Assembly: GCF_036181745.1 (NCBI RefSeq)
Contig: NZ_CP108080.1
Location: 2,852,001 to 2,916,000 of the forward strand
Length of the DNA: 64,000 bases
Source: Streptomyces sp. NBC_00259
GTDB lineage: Bacteria; Actinomycetota; Actinomycetes; Streptomycetales; Streptomycetaceae
Direction of reading: 5' to 3'
Numbering within the stretch: the first letter of the stretch is position 1; each line of letters begins with the position of its first letter. The translations under genes and the position numbers were made by a program. Below the pieces are notes generated by a model, which was given only the letters and a program-made list of their open reading frames with translations, was not told the origin of the DNA and did no database searches. Below, in pieces: positions 1-7,704 of this stretch.

Positions 1-7
1 TACCGCC

Positions 8-787
8 TCAGATCCGGTCGACGAGGTCCGCGATCGAATCGGCCACGTTCGACGGCCGGAACGGGTAGCGGTCGATGTCGGCGGGCGTGGTCAGGCCGGT
101 CAGCACCAGGAACGTCTCCATGCCGGCCTCCAGGCCGGCCAGCACGTCGGTGTCCATCCGGTCGCCGATCATCGCGCTGGACTCCGAGTGGGCCCCTATC
201 GCGTTCAGCCCGGCCCGCATCATCAGCGGATTCGGCTTGCCCACGAAGTACGGGTCCTTCCCCGTGGCCTTCGTGATCAGCGCGGCGACGGATCCGGTGG
301 CCGGCAGCGGGCCCTCGGCCGACGGGCCGGTCTCGTCCGGGTTGGTGCCGATGAAGCGCGCCCCGCCGTTGATCAGCCGGATCGCCTTCGTCAGGGCCTC
401 GAAGCTGTACGTACGGGTCTCGCCGAGGACGACGTAGTCGGGGTCGTGGTCGGTGAGGACGTACCCGATGTCGTGCAGCGCGGTGGTCAGACCGGCTTCG
501 CCGATGACGTACGCCGTGCCGCCGGGACGCTGGTCGTCCAGGAACTTGGCGGTGGCCAGCGCGGACGTCCAGATGTTCTCGACCGGCACGTCCAGACCCA
601 TTCGGGCGAGCCGGGCGTGCAGGTCACGCGGGGTGTAGATGGAATTGTTCGTGAGGACCAGGAAGGGCTTCCCGGTCTCGCGGAGCTTCTTGATGAAGGA
701 GTCGGCGCCCGGGATCGGGACGCCTTCATGGATGAGAACACCGTCCATGTCGGTGAGCCAGGATTCGATCGGCTTACGCTCGGCCAT
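8..787 (-). CDS. HAD-IIA (NagD-like) phosphatase
   Basis: This 259-residue protein is a haloacid dehalogenase-superfamily phosphatase of subclass IIA (NagD/AraL type), expected to hydrolyse small phosphomonoesters in the cytoplasm. The four HAD motifs are visible: the nucleophile motif DMDGV near residue 14, motif II in LVLTNNS, the motif III lysine in VGKPNP, and the acidic motif IV in IGDRMDTDV. The C2-type cap lies between motifs II and III, and the length is normal for the family. It is the last minus-strand gene after the phosphonate-type ABC operon, about 110 bp past the binding-protein gene, so it could be read through from it. The natural substrate cannot be deduced; a phosphate-scavenging role is only suggested by position. 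Confidence 0.9.
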   Translation of the reverse strand: MAERKPIESWLTDMDGVLIHEGVPIPGADSFIKKLRETGKPFLVLTNNSIYTPRDLHARLARMGLDVPVENIWTSALATAKFLDDQRPGGTAYVIGEAGLTTALHDIGYVLTDHDPDYVVLGETRTYSFEALTKAIRLINGGARFIGTNPDETGPSAEGPLPATGSVAALITKATGKDPYFVGKPNPLMMRAGLNAIGAHSESSAMIGDRMDTDVLAGLEAGMETFLVLTGLTTPADIDRYPFRPSNVADSIADLVDRI

Positions 788-897
788 GAAGCGGACTCCT
801 GCTGTGTGCGGACGTGCTGGTGGGGCGCCGCCACGACGATGTGCCGACGCCCCCAGCGTAATCAGGTGGACGGGATAGTGACCCCGTCGATCACCGG

Positions 898-1959
898 TCA
901 GCTACCGGTGGCGGACTTCCAGGAATCGACGTACTTCTGGAGGTTCGTGTCGATGTCCTTCCAGTTCGGCTCGAACACCTGAACGCCTGCCAGGATCTTG
1001 GTCAGCTCGATGGCGTTGGCGTCGGTCGCCTTGATGTCGGAGCGTGCCGCGAAGCCGCCGCCGATCTCGCTGACCTGCTTCTGAGCCTTCTCGCCCAGCA
1101 TGTAGTCGAGGAGCTTCTTGCCGTTCTCGGTGTGCGGGGCATCGTTGACGAGGCCGGCGGCGTACGGGAGCGCGAACGTCGTGGGCTTGCCGCCCGCCTT
1201 CGCCGGGAACCAGATGCCGAGGTTCGGCATGGACTTGGACTGGGCGAAGTTCATCTGGACGTCACCGTTGGCGACGAGGATCTCGCCCTTGTCCACCTTG
1301 GGGGCGAGCTTGGAGGTGGAGGAGGACGGGCCGACGTTGTTGGCCTGGAGCTTCTTCAGGTACTCCATCGCCGGCTCCTCGCCGCCGAAGTCGTGCATGG
1401 CCTTGATGACGACGGCGGTTCCGTCGCCGGCGACGCCCGGGGTCGAGTACTGGAGCTTGTCCTTGAACCTGCCGTCCAGGAGCTCCTCCCAGGTCTTCGG
1501 GGCCTGGGCCAGCTCCTTCTTGTTGTAGATGAAGCCGAAGTAGTTGTTCACGACGGACGTCCACTTGCCGTCGCCGGACTTGTCGGCGCCGTTGACCTTG
1601 TCCGCGCCGGCCGGCTCGTACGCCTGGAGCAGCCCCTTGGAGTCGGCCTGCTGGATGAACGGGGGAAGGGTGACGAGCACGTCGGCCTGGGTGTTGCTCT
1701 TCTCGCGGGCGGCGCGCTGCACCATCTCGCCGGAGCCGCCCTCGACGTACTTGACCTTGATGCCGGTCTCCTTCTCGAAGTCCTTGAAGACCTGGTCGTA
1801 CCAGCCGTCGCCGTTCTCGCCCTTGAGGCCGTCGGCGCTGTAGACGGTGACGACCTTCTCGTCGGAGGCGGCGGAGGAGCCTGAGCAGGCGGTGAGGGTG
1901 GCGGCGAGGGCGAGGCTGCCGGTGACGGCGGCGGTGACCGTGATGACGTTGCGGCGCAT
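898..1959 (-). CDS. 2-aminoethylphosphonate-type ABC transporter substrate-binding lipoprotein
   Basis: This is an extracellular solute-binding protein of the Fe3+/thiamine/2-aminoethylphosphonate type (family 1-like fold). The N-terminus is a lipoprotein signal ending in a lipobox (LTAC), so the mature protein should be tethered by Cys to the outer membrane face. The mature part begins VVTVYSADG, typical of this group. The ATG at 1959 is chosen because an AGGAG lies 11 bases upstream; a TTG twelve bases earlier has no usable ribosome site. It follows the two permease genes by 69 bp. Assignment to aminophosphonate rather than iron or thiamine rests on the neighbouring phosphonatase-like HAD and amine oxidase and is an inference. 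Confidence 0.8.
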   Translation of the reverse strand: MRRNVITVTAAVTGSLALAATLTACSGSSAASDEKVVTVYSADGLKGENGDGWYDQVFKDFEKETGIKVKYVEGGSGEMVQRAAREKSNTQADVLVTLPPFIQQADSKGLLQAYEPAGADKVNGADKSGDGKWTSVVNNYFGFIYNKKELAQAPKTWEELLDGRFKDKLQYSTPGVAGDGTAVVIKAMHDFGGEEPAMEYLKKLQANNVGPSSSTSKLAPKVDKGEILVANGDVQMNFAQSKSMPNLGIWFPAKAGGKPTTFALPYAAGLVNDAPHTENGKKLLDYMLGEKAQKQVSEIGGGFAARSDIKATDANAIELTKILAGVQVFEPNWKDIDTNLQKYVDSWKSATGS

Positions 1960-2028
1960 GGCGTGGGACAACTCCTGTCGGGACTGTCTGTGAGGGTGTG
2001 CGGGGAGTGGTGGAACGGGCCCCGGGGC

Positions 2029-2826
2029 CTAGCGGAACGAGGCCCTGGTGCGGATACGGGAGACGGCGAGCAGGACGAGCAGCGTCGTGGCCATGAGGAC
2101 CACGGCGACGGCGGAACCGGTGAAGAGGGAGCCACGGTCGGTGGCGGTGAAGATCAGCACCGGCAGCGGCATCCAGTCCGGCGGGTAGAGCATCATCGTG
2201 GCGCTCAACTCGCCCATGGACAGGGCGAAGCAGAGCCCCGCGGCCGCGTTCAGCGACGGCAGCAGGAGCGGCAGCTTCACCCGCCACAGGACGTACGAGG
2301 GGCGGGCGCCGAGACTGGCCGCCGCCTGCTCGTACATCGGGTCGAGACGCAGGATGGCCGCCGAGACCGACTGGTAGGCGAACGCCGTCACAAGAACGGT
2401 GTGCGCGAGGATCACGATCCAGCGTGTGCCGTTGAGGAGCAGCGGCGGCTGGGAGAAGGCGACGAGGACGGCGAGGCCGACGACCACGGACGGTACGGCG
2501 ACCGGCAGCATGAACAGCGCGTCGAGGATCCGCCGGCCGCGCTTCTTCAGGGCCGCCGCGGCGAGTGCGGCCCAGGTGCCGACGACGAGCGCCAGCAGGC
2601 TGGCGCTGACCGCCGTGATCAGGCTGGTGGTGAGCGCCTGCAGCGACTCGCCACGGACGGCGGAGGCGTAGTGCTCGGTGGTCGGGCCGGACGGGAACGC
2701 CCCGGACCAGTTGGTCGAGAGCGACGCGGCGACGATGACCAGGAGCGGCAGCGCGAAGAGGGGGACGAAGAGGGCGAAGAAGAGGACCCAGGTGGCCCAC
2801 TTGCCCGTACGGCTATGCACCAGCAC
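2029..2826 (-). CDS. ABC transporter permease (aminophosphonate-type), second subunit
   Basis: This 265-residue integral membrane protein is a binding-protein-dependent transport permease. About six hydrophobic segments can be seen, and the EAA-loop signature appears as AAASLGARPSYVLWRV in the cytoplasmic loop that contacts the ATPase. It starts with GTG and overlaps the end of the preceding permease gene by 14 bp, indicating translational coupling. With the upstream permease and the ATPase it should form the membrane core of an importer fed by the lipoprotein at 898-1959. The substrate is inferred from context only. Confidence 0.85.
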   Translation of the reverse strand: MLVHSRTGKWATWVLFFALFVPLFALPLLVIVAASLSTNWSGAFPSGPTTEHYASAVRGESLQALTTSLITAVSASLLALVVGTWAALAAAALKKRGRRILDALFMLPVAVPSVVVGLAVLVAFSQPPLLLNGTRWIVILAHTVLVTAFAYQSVSAAILRLDPMYEQAAASLGARPSYVLWRVKLPLLLPSLNAAAGLCFALSMGELSATMMLYPPDWMPLPVLIFTATDRGSLFTGSAVAVVLMATTLLVLLAVSRIRTRASFR

Positions 2827-3703
2827 GCTTGCTCACCACCCGGTAGAGGCCGTAAAGACCCACGGAGATCGCGACGTTGACGACGGCGACGACACAGGCG
2901 GCCGCGTAGTCGGACTCGAGGATCGCCTTGCTGTACACGAGCATCGGGAGCGTCGTGACGCCCTTGGCGCCGGTGAAGAGCACGATGCCGAACTCGTTGA
3001 GGCACATGACGAGGACGAGGCTGCCGCCGGCGGCGAGCGCGGGGAGCGCCTCGGGGAGGATCACCTGCCGGACGATGCGCGCGGGCCGCGCGCCGAGGGA
3101 CGAGGCGACCTCCAGCTGCGCCGTGTCGAGCTGCGAGAACGCGGCGAGCAGGGGCCGCATCACGAACGGTGTGAAGTACGTGATCTCCGCGAGGAGCACG
3201 CCCCAGGGCGTGGTCAGGAAGTGGAACGGTCCGCTCGGCGCTCCCGTGACGTCCGTCCACAGACCGTTGGCCATGCCCACGGTGCCGTAGATGAACAGCA
3301 GCGCGAGCGTGATGAGGAAGGACGGGAAGGAGAGGAAGACGTCGATGAACTTGGCCACCGCCTTGCCGCCGGGGAACGGCACGAACGCGATGATCAGCGC
3401 GAGCGTGAACCCGAGGACCAGACATCCGACGGTCGACCCGACGGCCAGCCACACGGTGGTGCCCAGCGCCTCCCGGAAGGCCTCGGACGCGAAGACGTCG
3501 GCGTAGGCGCCGGGGGCGAGGGATTCCTGGACGACGAGGGCGAGGGGGTAGAGGAAGACGAGGGCGAGGACGGCGACGGGCGGGAGCACCCACAGCACCG
3601 TCGTGGCCTTCCGTGCCGCCGGGGCGGAACGCCCGGGCGGCGCAGCCGGCACCGCGTGCGGCACCGCCTGCGGTTCCGCGAGACGTCCACCGGGGCTAGC
3701 CAT
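2813..3703 (-). CDS. ABC transporter permease (aminophosphonate-type), first subunit
   Basis: This 296-residue permease of the binding-protein-dependent family has a Pro/Ala-rich cytoplasmic N-terminal tail of about 30 residues followed by roughly six membrane segments. The EAA loop is visible as VASSLGARPARIVRQV. It overlaps the ATPase gene upstream by 8 bp and the second permease downstream by 14 bp, so the three transporter-core genes are tightly coupled. Two separate permeases, one ATPase and a separate binding protein match the PhnSTUV-style aminophosphonate importers rather than the PhnCDE system. The substrate remains an inference. Confidence 0.85.
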   Translation of the reverse strand: MASPGGRLAEPQAVPHAVPAAPPGRSAPAARKATTVLWVLPPVAVLALVFLYPLALVVQESLAPGAYADVFASEAFREALGTTVWLAVGSTVGCLVLGFTLALIIAFVPFPGGKAVAKFIDVFLSFPSFLITLALLFIYGTVGMANGLWTDVTGAPSGPFHFLTTPWGVLLAEITYFTPFVMRPLLAAFSQLDTAQLEVASSLGARPARIVRQVILPEALPALAAGGSLVLVMCLNEFGIVLFTGAKGVTTLPMLVYSKAILESDYAAACVVAVVNVAISVGLYGLYRVVSKRAGA

Positions 3704-4757
3704 CGGTCACCCCCGCGGCCAGCAGCACCGCGTCCTCGGGCGCGAAGTGCACCGTGACTTCCTCGCCCAGGGCCGGAGGCAGCCGCAGTTCGCGCAGGTC
3801 CGCCTTGACCCGGTGCCCGTCGACGTCCACGTACAGCCGGTGCGTGGCACCGCGCCACTGCACCTCGGCGACCTGCCCGCGCAGCGCGTTCGGGCCCTCG
3901 CCGAGCCCGACGAGGTGCGGCCGCACGCACAGCGTGGCCGTCGCACCCGGGAGGGCTTCGCCGGACGCGACCTTCAGGTCCTGCCCGGCGAAGGTGACCA
4001 CGTCCGGCCCCGCCGCCGCGACCGTCACCGGCAGCAGATTCGCGTTCCCGACGAACGACGCCGTGAACTCCGTGCGCGGCCGCCGGTACAGGTCCTGCGG
4101 TGTGCCGCAGTCCTGCAGCCGCGCCTTGTCCATGACCGCGATCCGGTCGGCGAGCGTCAGCGCCTCGACCTGGTCGTGTGTGACGTACAGGATGGACACG
4201 TCGGGCAACTCACGGTGCAGCCGCGCCAGTTCGGCGAGCATGCCCGACCGCAGCTGCGCGTCCAGCGCGGACAGCGGTTCGTCGAGGAGCAGCACCTTCG
4301 GCCGGATCGCGAGCGCCCGCGCGATCGCGACGCGCTGCTGCTGCCCGCCCGAGAGCTCCCGCGGATAGCGCTTGGCGTACGCCGCCATGCCGGTCATCTC
4401 CAGCGCCTCGGCGACCCGCCCGGGTATCTGGGCCTTGGGGGCCTTCTGGGCCTTCAGCCCGAAGGCGACGTTGTCCTCGACCCGCAGATGCGGGAAGAGG
4501 GCGTACTGCTGCACGACCATGCCGATGCCGCGCCGGTGCGGCGGCAGATCGGTGACGTCCCGGTCGCCGATGAACACCCGCCCGGAGACGGGTCGTACGA
4601 ATCCGGCGACCGCGCGCAGTGCGGTCGTCTTGCCCGAGCCTGAGGGGCCGAGCAGGGCCATGACCTCGCCGGGCTCGACGGTCAGGTCGAGCGTGTCGAG
4701 GACGGTGGTGCCTCCGTAGGCGACGGACACGCGGTCGAAGCGGATGCCGCTGGTCAT
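3696..4757 (-). CDS. ABC transporter ATP-binding protein (aminophosphonate-type)
   Basis: This 353-residue ATPase energises the importer encoded downstream. The nucleotide-binding domain shows Walker A (GPSGSGKTT, about residues 37-45), a Q-loop (QQYALFPH), the ABC signature LSGGQQQRVA, Walker B LLLDEPLSALD and a switch histidine in VTHDQ. The last ~110 residues form a TOBE-type regulatory domain, as in the spermidine/iron/phosphonate branch of ABC ATPases. Its ATG overlaps the stop of the phosphonatase-like gene (ATGA), and its own end overlaps the first permease. Family membership is secure; the transported molecule is inferred from the two enzyme genes immediately upstream. Confidence 0.92.
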   Translation of the reverse strand: MTSGIRFDRVSVAYGGTTVLDTLDLTVEPGEVMALLGPSGSGKTTALRAVAGFVRPVSGRVFIGDRDVTDLPPHRRGIGMVVQQYALFPHLRVEDNVAFGLKAQKAPKAQIPGRVAEALEMTGMAAYAKRYPRELSGGQQQRVAIARALAIRPKVLLLDEPLSALDAQLRSGMLAELARLHRELPDVSILYVTHDQVEALTLADRIAVMDKARLQDCGTPQDLYRRPRTEFTASFVGNANLLPVTVAAAGPDVVTFAGQDLKVASGEALPGATATLCVRPHLVGLGEGPNALRGQVAEVQWRGATHRLYVDVDGHRVKADLRELRLPPALGEEVTVHFAPEDAVLLAAGVTDG

Positions 4758-5491
4758 GCGTCGTCCTCCAGCTGCGCCAGCAGCGCGGGCAGTTCCGCGA
4801 CGGAACCGAGGACGTGCGTGGCACCGTTCGCCGTCAGCTGCGGCTCGTCGTGCGCGCCGGTCCGCACGCCCGCCACGACGCCCGCTCCGGCACGGGCGCC
4901 GCTGACCATGTCGTACGAGGTGTCGCCCGCGACCACGATCTGCCGCACGCCGTCCACCGCGCCGGTGCGCAGGAACGCGGCGAGCACCATGTCCGGGTAG
5001 GGACGGCCACGGCCTCCCGCGTCGGCGGGGCAGAGGGTGAGGTCCGCCAGGCCCTGCCAGCCGAGCGCGTCGAGGATCGCGTCCTGGGTGACACGGGCGA
5101 AGCCGGTGGTGAGGACGACGGTCCTGCCCTGCTCGCGCAGGGTCTCGACGGCGGAGCGGGCGCCGGGGATCTCGGCGATGCGGCCGCCGTCGACGAGTTC
5201 GCCGTACGCCACCTCGAAGGCCTTGTTGGCCGCCTGGGCCCGGGCCTCGTCGCCGAAGAGGTGACGGAAGACGGTGATCTTGGACTCGCCCATGGTGGCG
5301 CGGACGTGGTCGAGCATGCCGGGCATCGACTCCGGTGCGGCACCGATGCGTTCGGCGGCCGCGGCGAAGGCCTGCTCGACGAGGCCGCCGTCGGCGACGG
5401 TGGTGCCGGCCATGTCGAGGACGACGAGGTTGAGGTCGCTCAGGTGCGTGGTCGTGTCTGCGTTCATGTCCGTGCCTGCGTTCATGTTCAT
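4754..5491 (-). CDS. phosphonatase-like HAD hydrolase (PhnX-related)
   Basis: This 245-residue enzyme is closest in motif to phosphonoacetaldehyde hydrolase. The HAD nucleophile motif reads DMAGTTV (Asp near residue 26), the DxAGT variant that separates phosphonatases from ordinary HADs. A lysine in the cap (GESKITVFRH) is a candidate for the Schiff-base lysine, and motif IV is VAGDTSYD. The expected reaction is C-P bond cleavage of a 2-oxoethylphosphonate. Three in-frame ATGs (5491, 5485, 5467) sit in a short duplicated sequence encoding MNAGTD/MNADTT, and none has a strong ribosome site, so the start is uncertain. It lies 8 bp after the oxidase gene and overlaps the ATPase start. No phnW transaminase is nearby; the oxidase probably supplies the aldehyde. 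Confidence 0.85.
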   Translation of the reverse strand: MNMNAGTDMNADTTTHLSDLNLVVLDMAGTTVADGGLVEQAFAAAAERIGAAPESMPGMLDHVRATMGESKITVFRHLFGDEARAQAANKAFEVAYGELVDGGRIAEIPGARSAVETLREQGRTVVLTTGFARVTQDAILDALGWQGLADLTLCPADAGGRGRPYPDMVLAAFLRTGAVDGVRQIVVAGDTSYDMVSGARAGAGVVAGVRTGAHDEPQLTANGATHVLGSVAELPALLAQLEDDA

Positions 5492-5499
5492 GTGGGGGT

Positions 5500-6636
5500 T
5501 CACCAGCCCAGTTCGTCGGCGGTCGTCTCGGCGATGGCGGGCGAGCAGGTCATGCCGCGCCCGCCCGGTCCCGTCACCAGCCACACGCCGTCGCGCACCC
5601 GCTGGCGGTGGACGACGCGGGAGGTGTCGGTGCACTGCGCGTACACCCCGGCCCAGCGGCGGCGGATCTTCGGCAGCGGCCGGCCGAGGAAGCCCTCGAT
5701 GACCTGCGTGAGGTGCTCGTAGGGGTCCTCGAGGGTGTCGAACGCGAAGGGGTGCTCGTACTCGTGGGTGTCGCCGATGGTCAGCCCGCCGTCGCGGCGC
5801 TGCACCATCAGCAGCTGCATCTTGTGCGCGGCGGCCATCGGCTCCTGCGCCTGACCGGCGTTGAGCGCGTCGAGCGCCTCGGACGCGTACGCCGGGTAGT
5901 AGCGGAAGGAGTCGGCATCGGCCACGGAGGTGGTGAGCGGCTCGCCGAGCGGGTCGGTCTGCGCCATCTGGAGGCGTACGCGGCGCACGGGGATGTCCCC
6001 GGCGATCTCGCGGACGAGGCCGCCGAGCCAGGCCCCGGTGCACAGGACGACGGCGTCCGCGGTGTGGACGTCGCCGTGGTCGTCGCGCACGCCGCCGCGC
6101 CCGTCCTTGCCGGACTCGATGACCTCGCGGACCTCGCGTCCGGGCAGGAAGGTGTAACGGCCGGAGGCCAGCAGGGCCTTGCGCAGGACGAGTTGTGCGG
6201 TGCGGGGCTCCACGGCCGCGTCCCGCTCGCAGTGGAGGGCCGACACGAACTCGCCGCGCAGCGCCGGGTTGATGGCGCGCGCCTCGTCCGCGGTGACCAG
6301 CTTGTAGCCGCGGGCGGCGGCGTCGGGCCGGGCGACGGCGGCCTCGGCGACGGCGAGTTCGAGATCGTTCCGTACGGGCGTCAGCGAGCCGATGGCCCGG
6401 AACCCGAGCTCGGGTATCCGGGCACCGATGCCCTCCCACAGCTCCCGCGCCCGCAGCGCGGTCTCCAGCTCCTCGCCGCCGGCGCGGCCACTCACCCAAA
6501 TCTGCCCGAAGTTGCGCAGGCTCGCCCCGCGCGCCTCGGCCTCCCGCTCGATCTGTACGACCTCGTGGCCGCGCTCCACTGCTTGCCAGGCGTGCATGGT
6601 TCCCACCACGCCGGCTCCTACGACGATGACTCGCAT
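5500..6636 (-). CDS. FAD-dependent amine oxidoreductase of phosphonate loci (TIGR03364-like)
   Basis: This 378-residue flavoenzyme of the DAO/glycine-oxidase fold begins MRVIVVGAGVVG, an N-terminal dinucleotide-binding GxGxxG motif, and ends with GPGGRGMTCSPA, a C-terminal FAD contact typical of D-amino-acid oxidases. The family found next to phosphonatase-like HADs was proposed to deaminate an aminophosphonate oxidatively, giving the aldehyde that the HAD then cleaves; the gene order here fits that. Start 6636 is chosen because the FAD motif begins at once; the longer frame would add 24 residues unlike the family. It is the first enzyme gene of the operon, with a pair of direct repeats 45-65 bp upstream. 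The exact amine substrate is unknown. Confidence 0.85.
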   Translation of the reverse strand: MRVIVVGAGVVGTMHAWQAVERGHEVVQIEREAEARGASLRNFGQIWVSGRAGGEELETALRARELWEGIGARIPELGFRAIGSLTPVRNDLELAVAEAAVARPDAAARGYKLVTADEARAINPALRGEFVSALHCERDAAVEPRTAQLVLRKALLASGRYTFLPGREVREVIESGKDGRGGVRDDHGDVHTADAVVLCTGAWLGGLVREIAGDIPVRRVRLQMAQTDPLGEPLTTSVADADSFRYYPAYASEALDALNAGQAQEPMAAAHKMQLLMVQRRDGGLTIGDTHEYEHPFAFDTLEDPYEHLTQVIEGFLGRPLPKIRRRWAGVYAQCTDTSRVVHRQRVRDGVWLVTGPGGRGMTCSPAIAETTADELGW

Positions 6637-6680
6637 GGCCGCAACGGTGCTCGTGACGGGTGACCCGGCGAGGGCCGGTC

Positions 6681-6700
6681 GGCAACGGGACGGTGAACGG
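6681..6700 (-). promoter_or_regulatory. paired direct repeat upstream of the aminophosphonate operon (candidate operator)
   Basis: GGCAACGG and GTGAACGG stand 12 bp apart on the plus strand; read toward the operon the unit is CCGTTCAC. The same unit with the same 12-bp period occurs four times upstream of the GntR gene at 7583-7637. The site is 45-65 bp before the oxidase start, where an operator or activator box would lie. It may bind the GntR protein or a PhoP-like regulator; PHO boxes use a GTTCACC core but with an 11-bp period, so the match is imperfect. Confidence 0.55.
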
Positions 6701-6769
6701 GCCGTCAAGCTTGGCCTAGACCCGTTACCTTTTCGTGATCTGGAGGAGGTAGTGAGCGCGGTGGCGGAT

Positions 6770-6812
6770 CAGCCGCTGAGGTGGGCCGGGATTCAGCCGC
6801 TGAGGTGGGCCG
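6770..6812. repeat. 24-bp-period direct repeat at the 3' end of the GntR gene
   Basis: A 19-base sequence starting CAGCCGCTGAGGTGGGCC occurs at 6770 and again at 6794. The second copy covers the last codons and stop of the GntR gene, and the first lies just beyond it, so the gene tail and stop were duplicated. No function is evident; replication slippage is the simplest explanation. Confidence 0.6.
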
Positions 6813-7560
6813 AGAAGCTGAATCGGTCCCCGCGGTAGAGCGTCCGTACCCGCTCCAGGGGCTGCTTGGCCGTGTCCCGCGAGACGCGGTGGATCAGCAG
6901 CATGGGCAGGGCGGGCGGCGTGCCGATGAGGAGCGCCTCGCGCGGGGTCGCCAGCACCGTCTCGATCCGTTCGTCCGCGTCCCCGAAGCCGATCCCGAGC
7001 CGGTCGCGGAGGTAGGCGTAGAAGGACGAGTCGGGATCGAAGTCGCTGTCGAGGCGGGGCACGCGCGCGACGGAGACGTACGTGCTCTCCAGGCCGACCC
7101 GCTCGTCGTCCGCGAGCAGCAACCGCTCCATGTGCCAGACGGGCTCGCCTCGCTCCAGCCCGGTCTCCTCGGCGAGCCGCGGCGGGCACGGGAAACGGTC
7201 GAGGGAGATGAGGTGACGGCCCGGCGTACGGCCCTGCCTGCGTACGCCTTCGGTGTAGCTGGCGAGCGAGAGCGGCTGCTCCAGCTTGGGGCCGGCGACG
7301 ACGGTCCCGCGGCCCTGGCGGCGCAGCCGGCCTTCGAGGAGGAGTTCGCGCAGCGCCTGGCGCACGGTCTCACGCGAGACGTCGAACCGTACGGCGAGAT
7401 CACGTTCGGTGGGCAGCAGCCCGCCTTCGCCCAGGTCGTCTATCAGGGCGGCCACTTGGGCCTTGACGGCGTAGTACTTGGGGATGCGGCCGTGCTCGGG
7501 GATTCCGGAGCGTACGGGTGCGCCCGGTGCCTGGTCGTTCGGGTAGTTCGGGTAGTCCAC
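6793..7560 (-). CDS. GntR/HutC-family transcriptional regulator
   Basis: This 255-residue regulator has an N-terminal winged helix (about residues 28-95) with the GntR signature around LPTERDLAVRFDVSRETVRQ, followed by a UTRA ligand-binding domain that ends near RTLYRGDRFSFSAHL. HutC-type UTRA domains sense small metabolites; here a phosphonate or its breakdown product is plausible. It starts with GTG, and the first codons contain a short duplicated stretch encoding DYPNYPND. It is transcribed in the same direction as the aminophosphonate operon, about 156 bp upstream of it. Both genes have the same direct-repeat element in front, consistent with autoregulation plus control of the operon. Confidence 0.88.
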   Translation of the reverse strand: MDYPNYPNDQAPGAPVRSGIPEHGRIPKYYAVKAQVAALIDDLGEGGLLPTERDLAVRFDVSRETVRQALRELLLEGRLRRQGRGTVVAGPKLEQPLSLASYTEGVRRQGRTPGRHLISLDRFPCPPRLAEETGLERGEPVWHMERLLLADDERVGLESTYVSVARVPRLDSDFDPDSSFYAYLRDRLGIGFGDADERIETVLATPREALLIGTPPALPMLLIHRVSRDTAKQPLERVRTLYRGDRFSFSAHLSG

Positions 7561-7582
7561 GCCGGGATGTTGCCAGATCCTC

Positions 7583-7637
7583 GTGAACGGTCAGGTGAAC
7601 GGCCGGCGGACGGCGCGGTGAACGGGACGGTGAACGG
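7583..7637 (-). promoter_or_regulatory. four GTGAACGG direct repeats upstream of the GntR gene (candidate operators)
   Basis: GTGAACGG occurs at 7583, 7595, 7618 and 7630, as two pairs with a 12-bp period separated by 23 bp. The block lies 23-77 bp upstream of the GntR start codon. The matching pair at 6681-6700 precedes the aminophosphonate operon. Autoregulation by the GntR protein or PhoP-type phosphate control are the two likely readings. Confidence 0.6.
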
Positions 7638-7704
7638 GCTGGTCAGCGGGGCCGGTGAAGGGGCTGGCCGGCGCGGCCGGGAGCGGGACCGCGGAGGGTG
7701 CCGG

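Noticed and set aside
6681..7637. Canonical PHO boxes upstream of the aminophosphonate operon
   Set aside because: The core GTTCAC fits, but the repeat period is 12 bp rather than 11, so I reported the repeats with both readings rather than calling PHO boxes.
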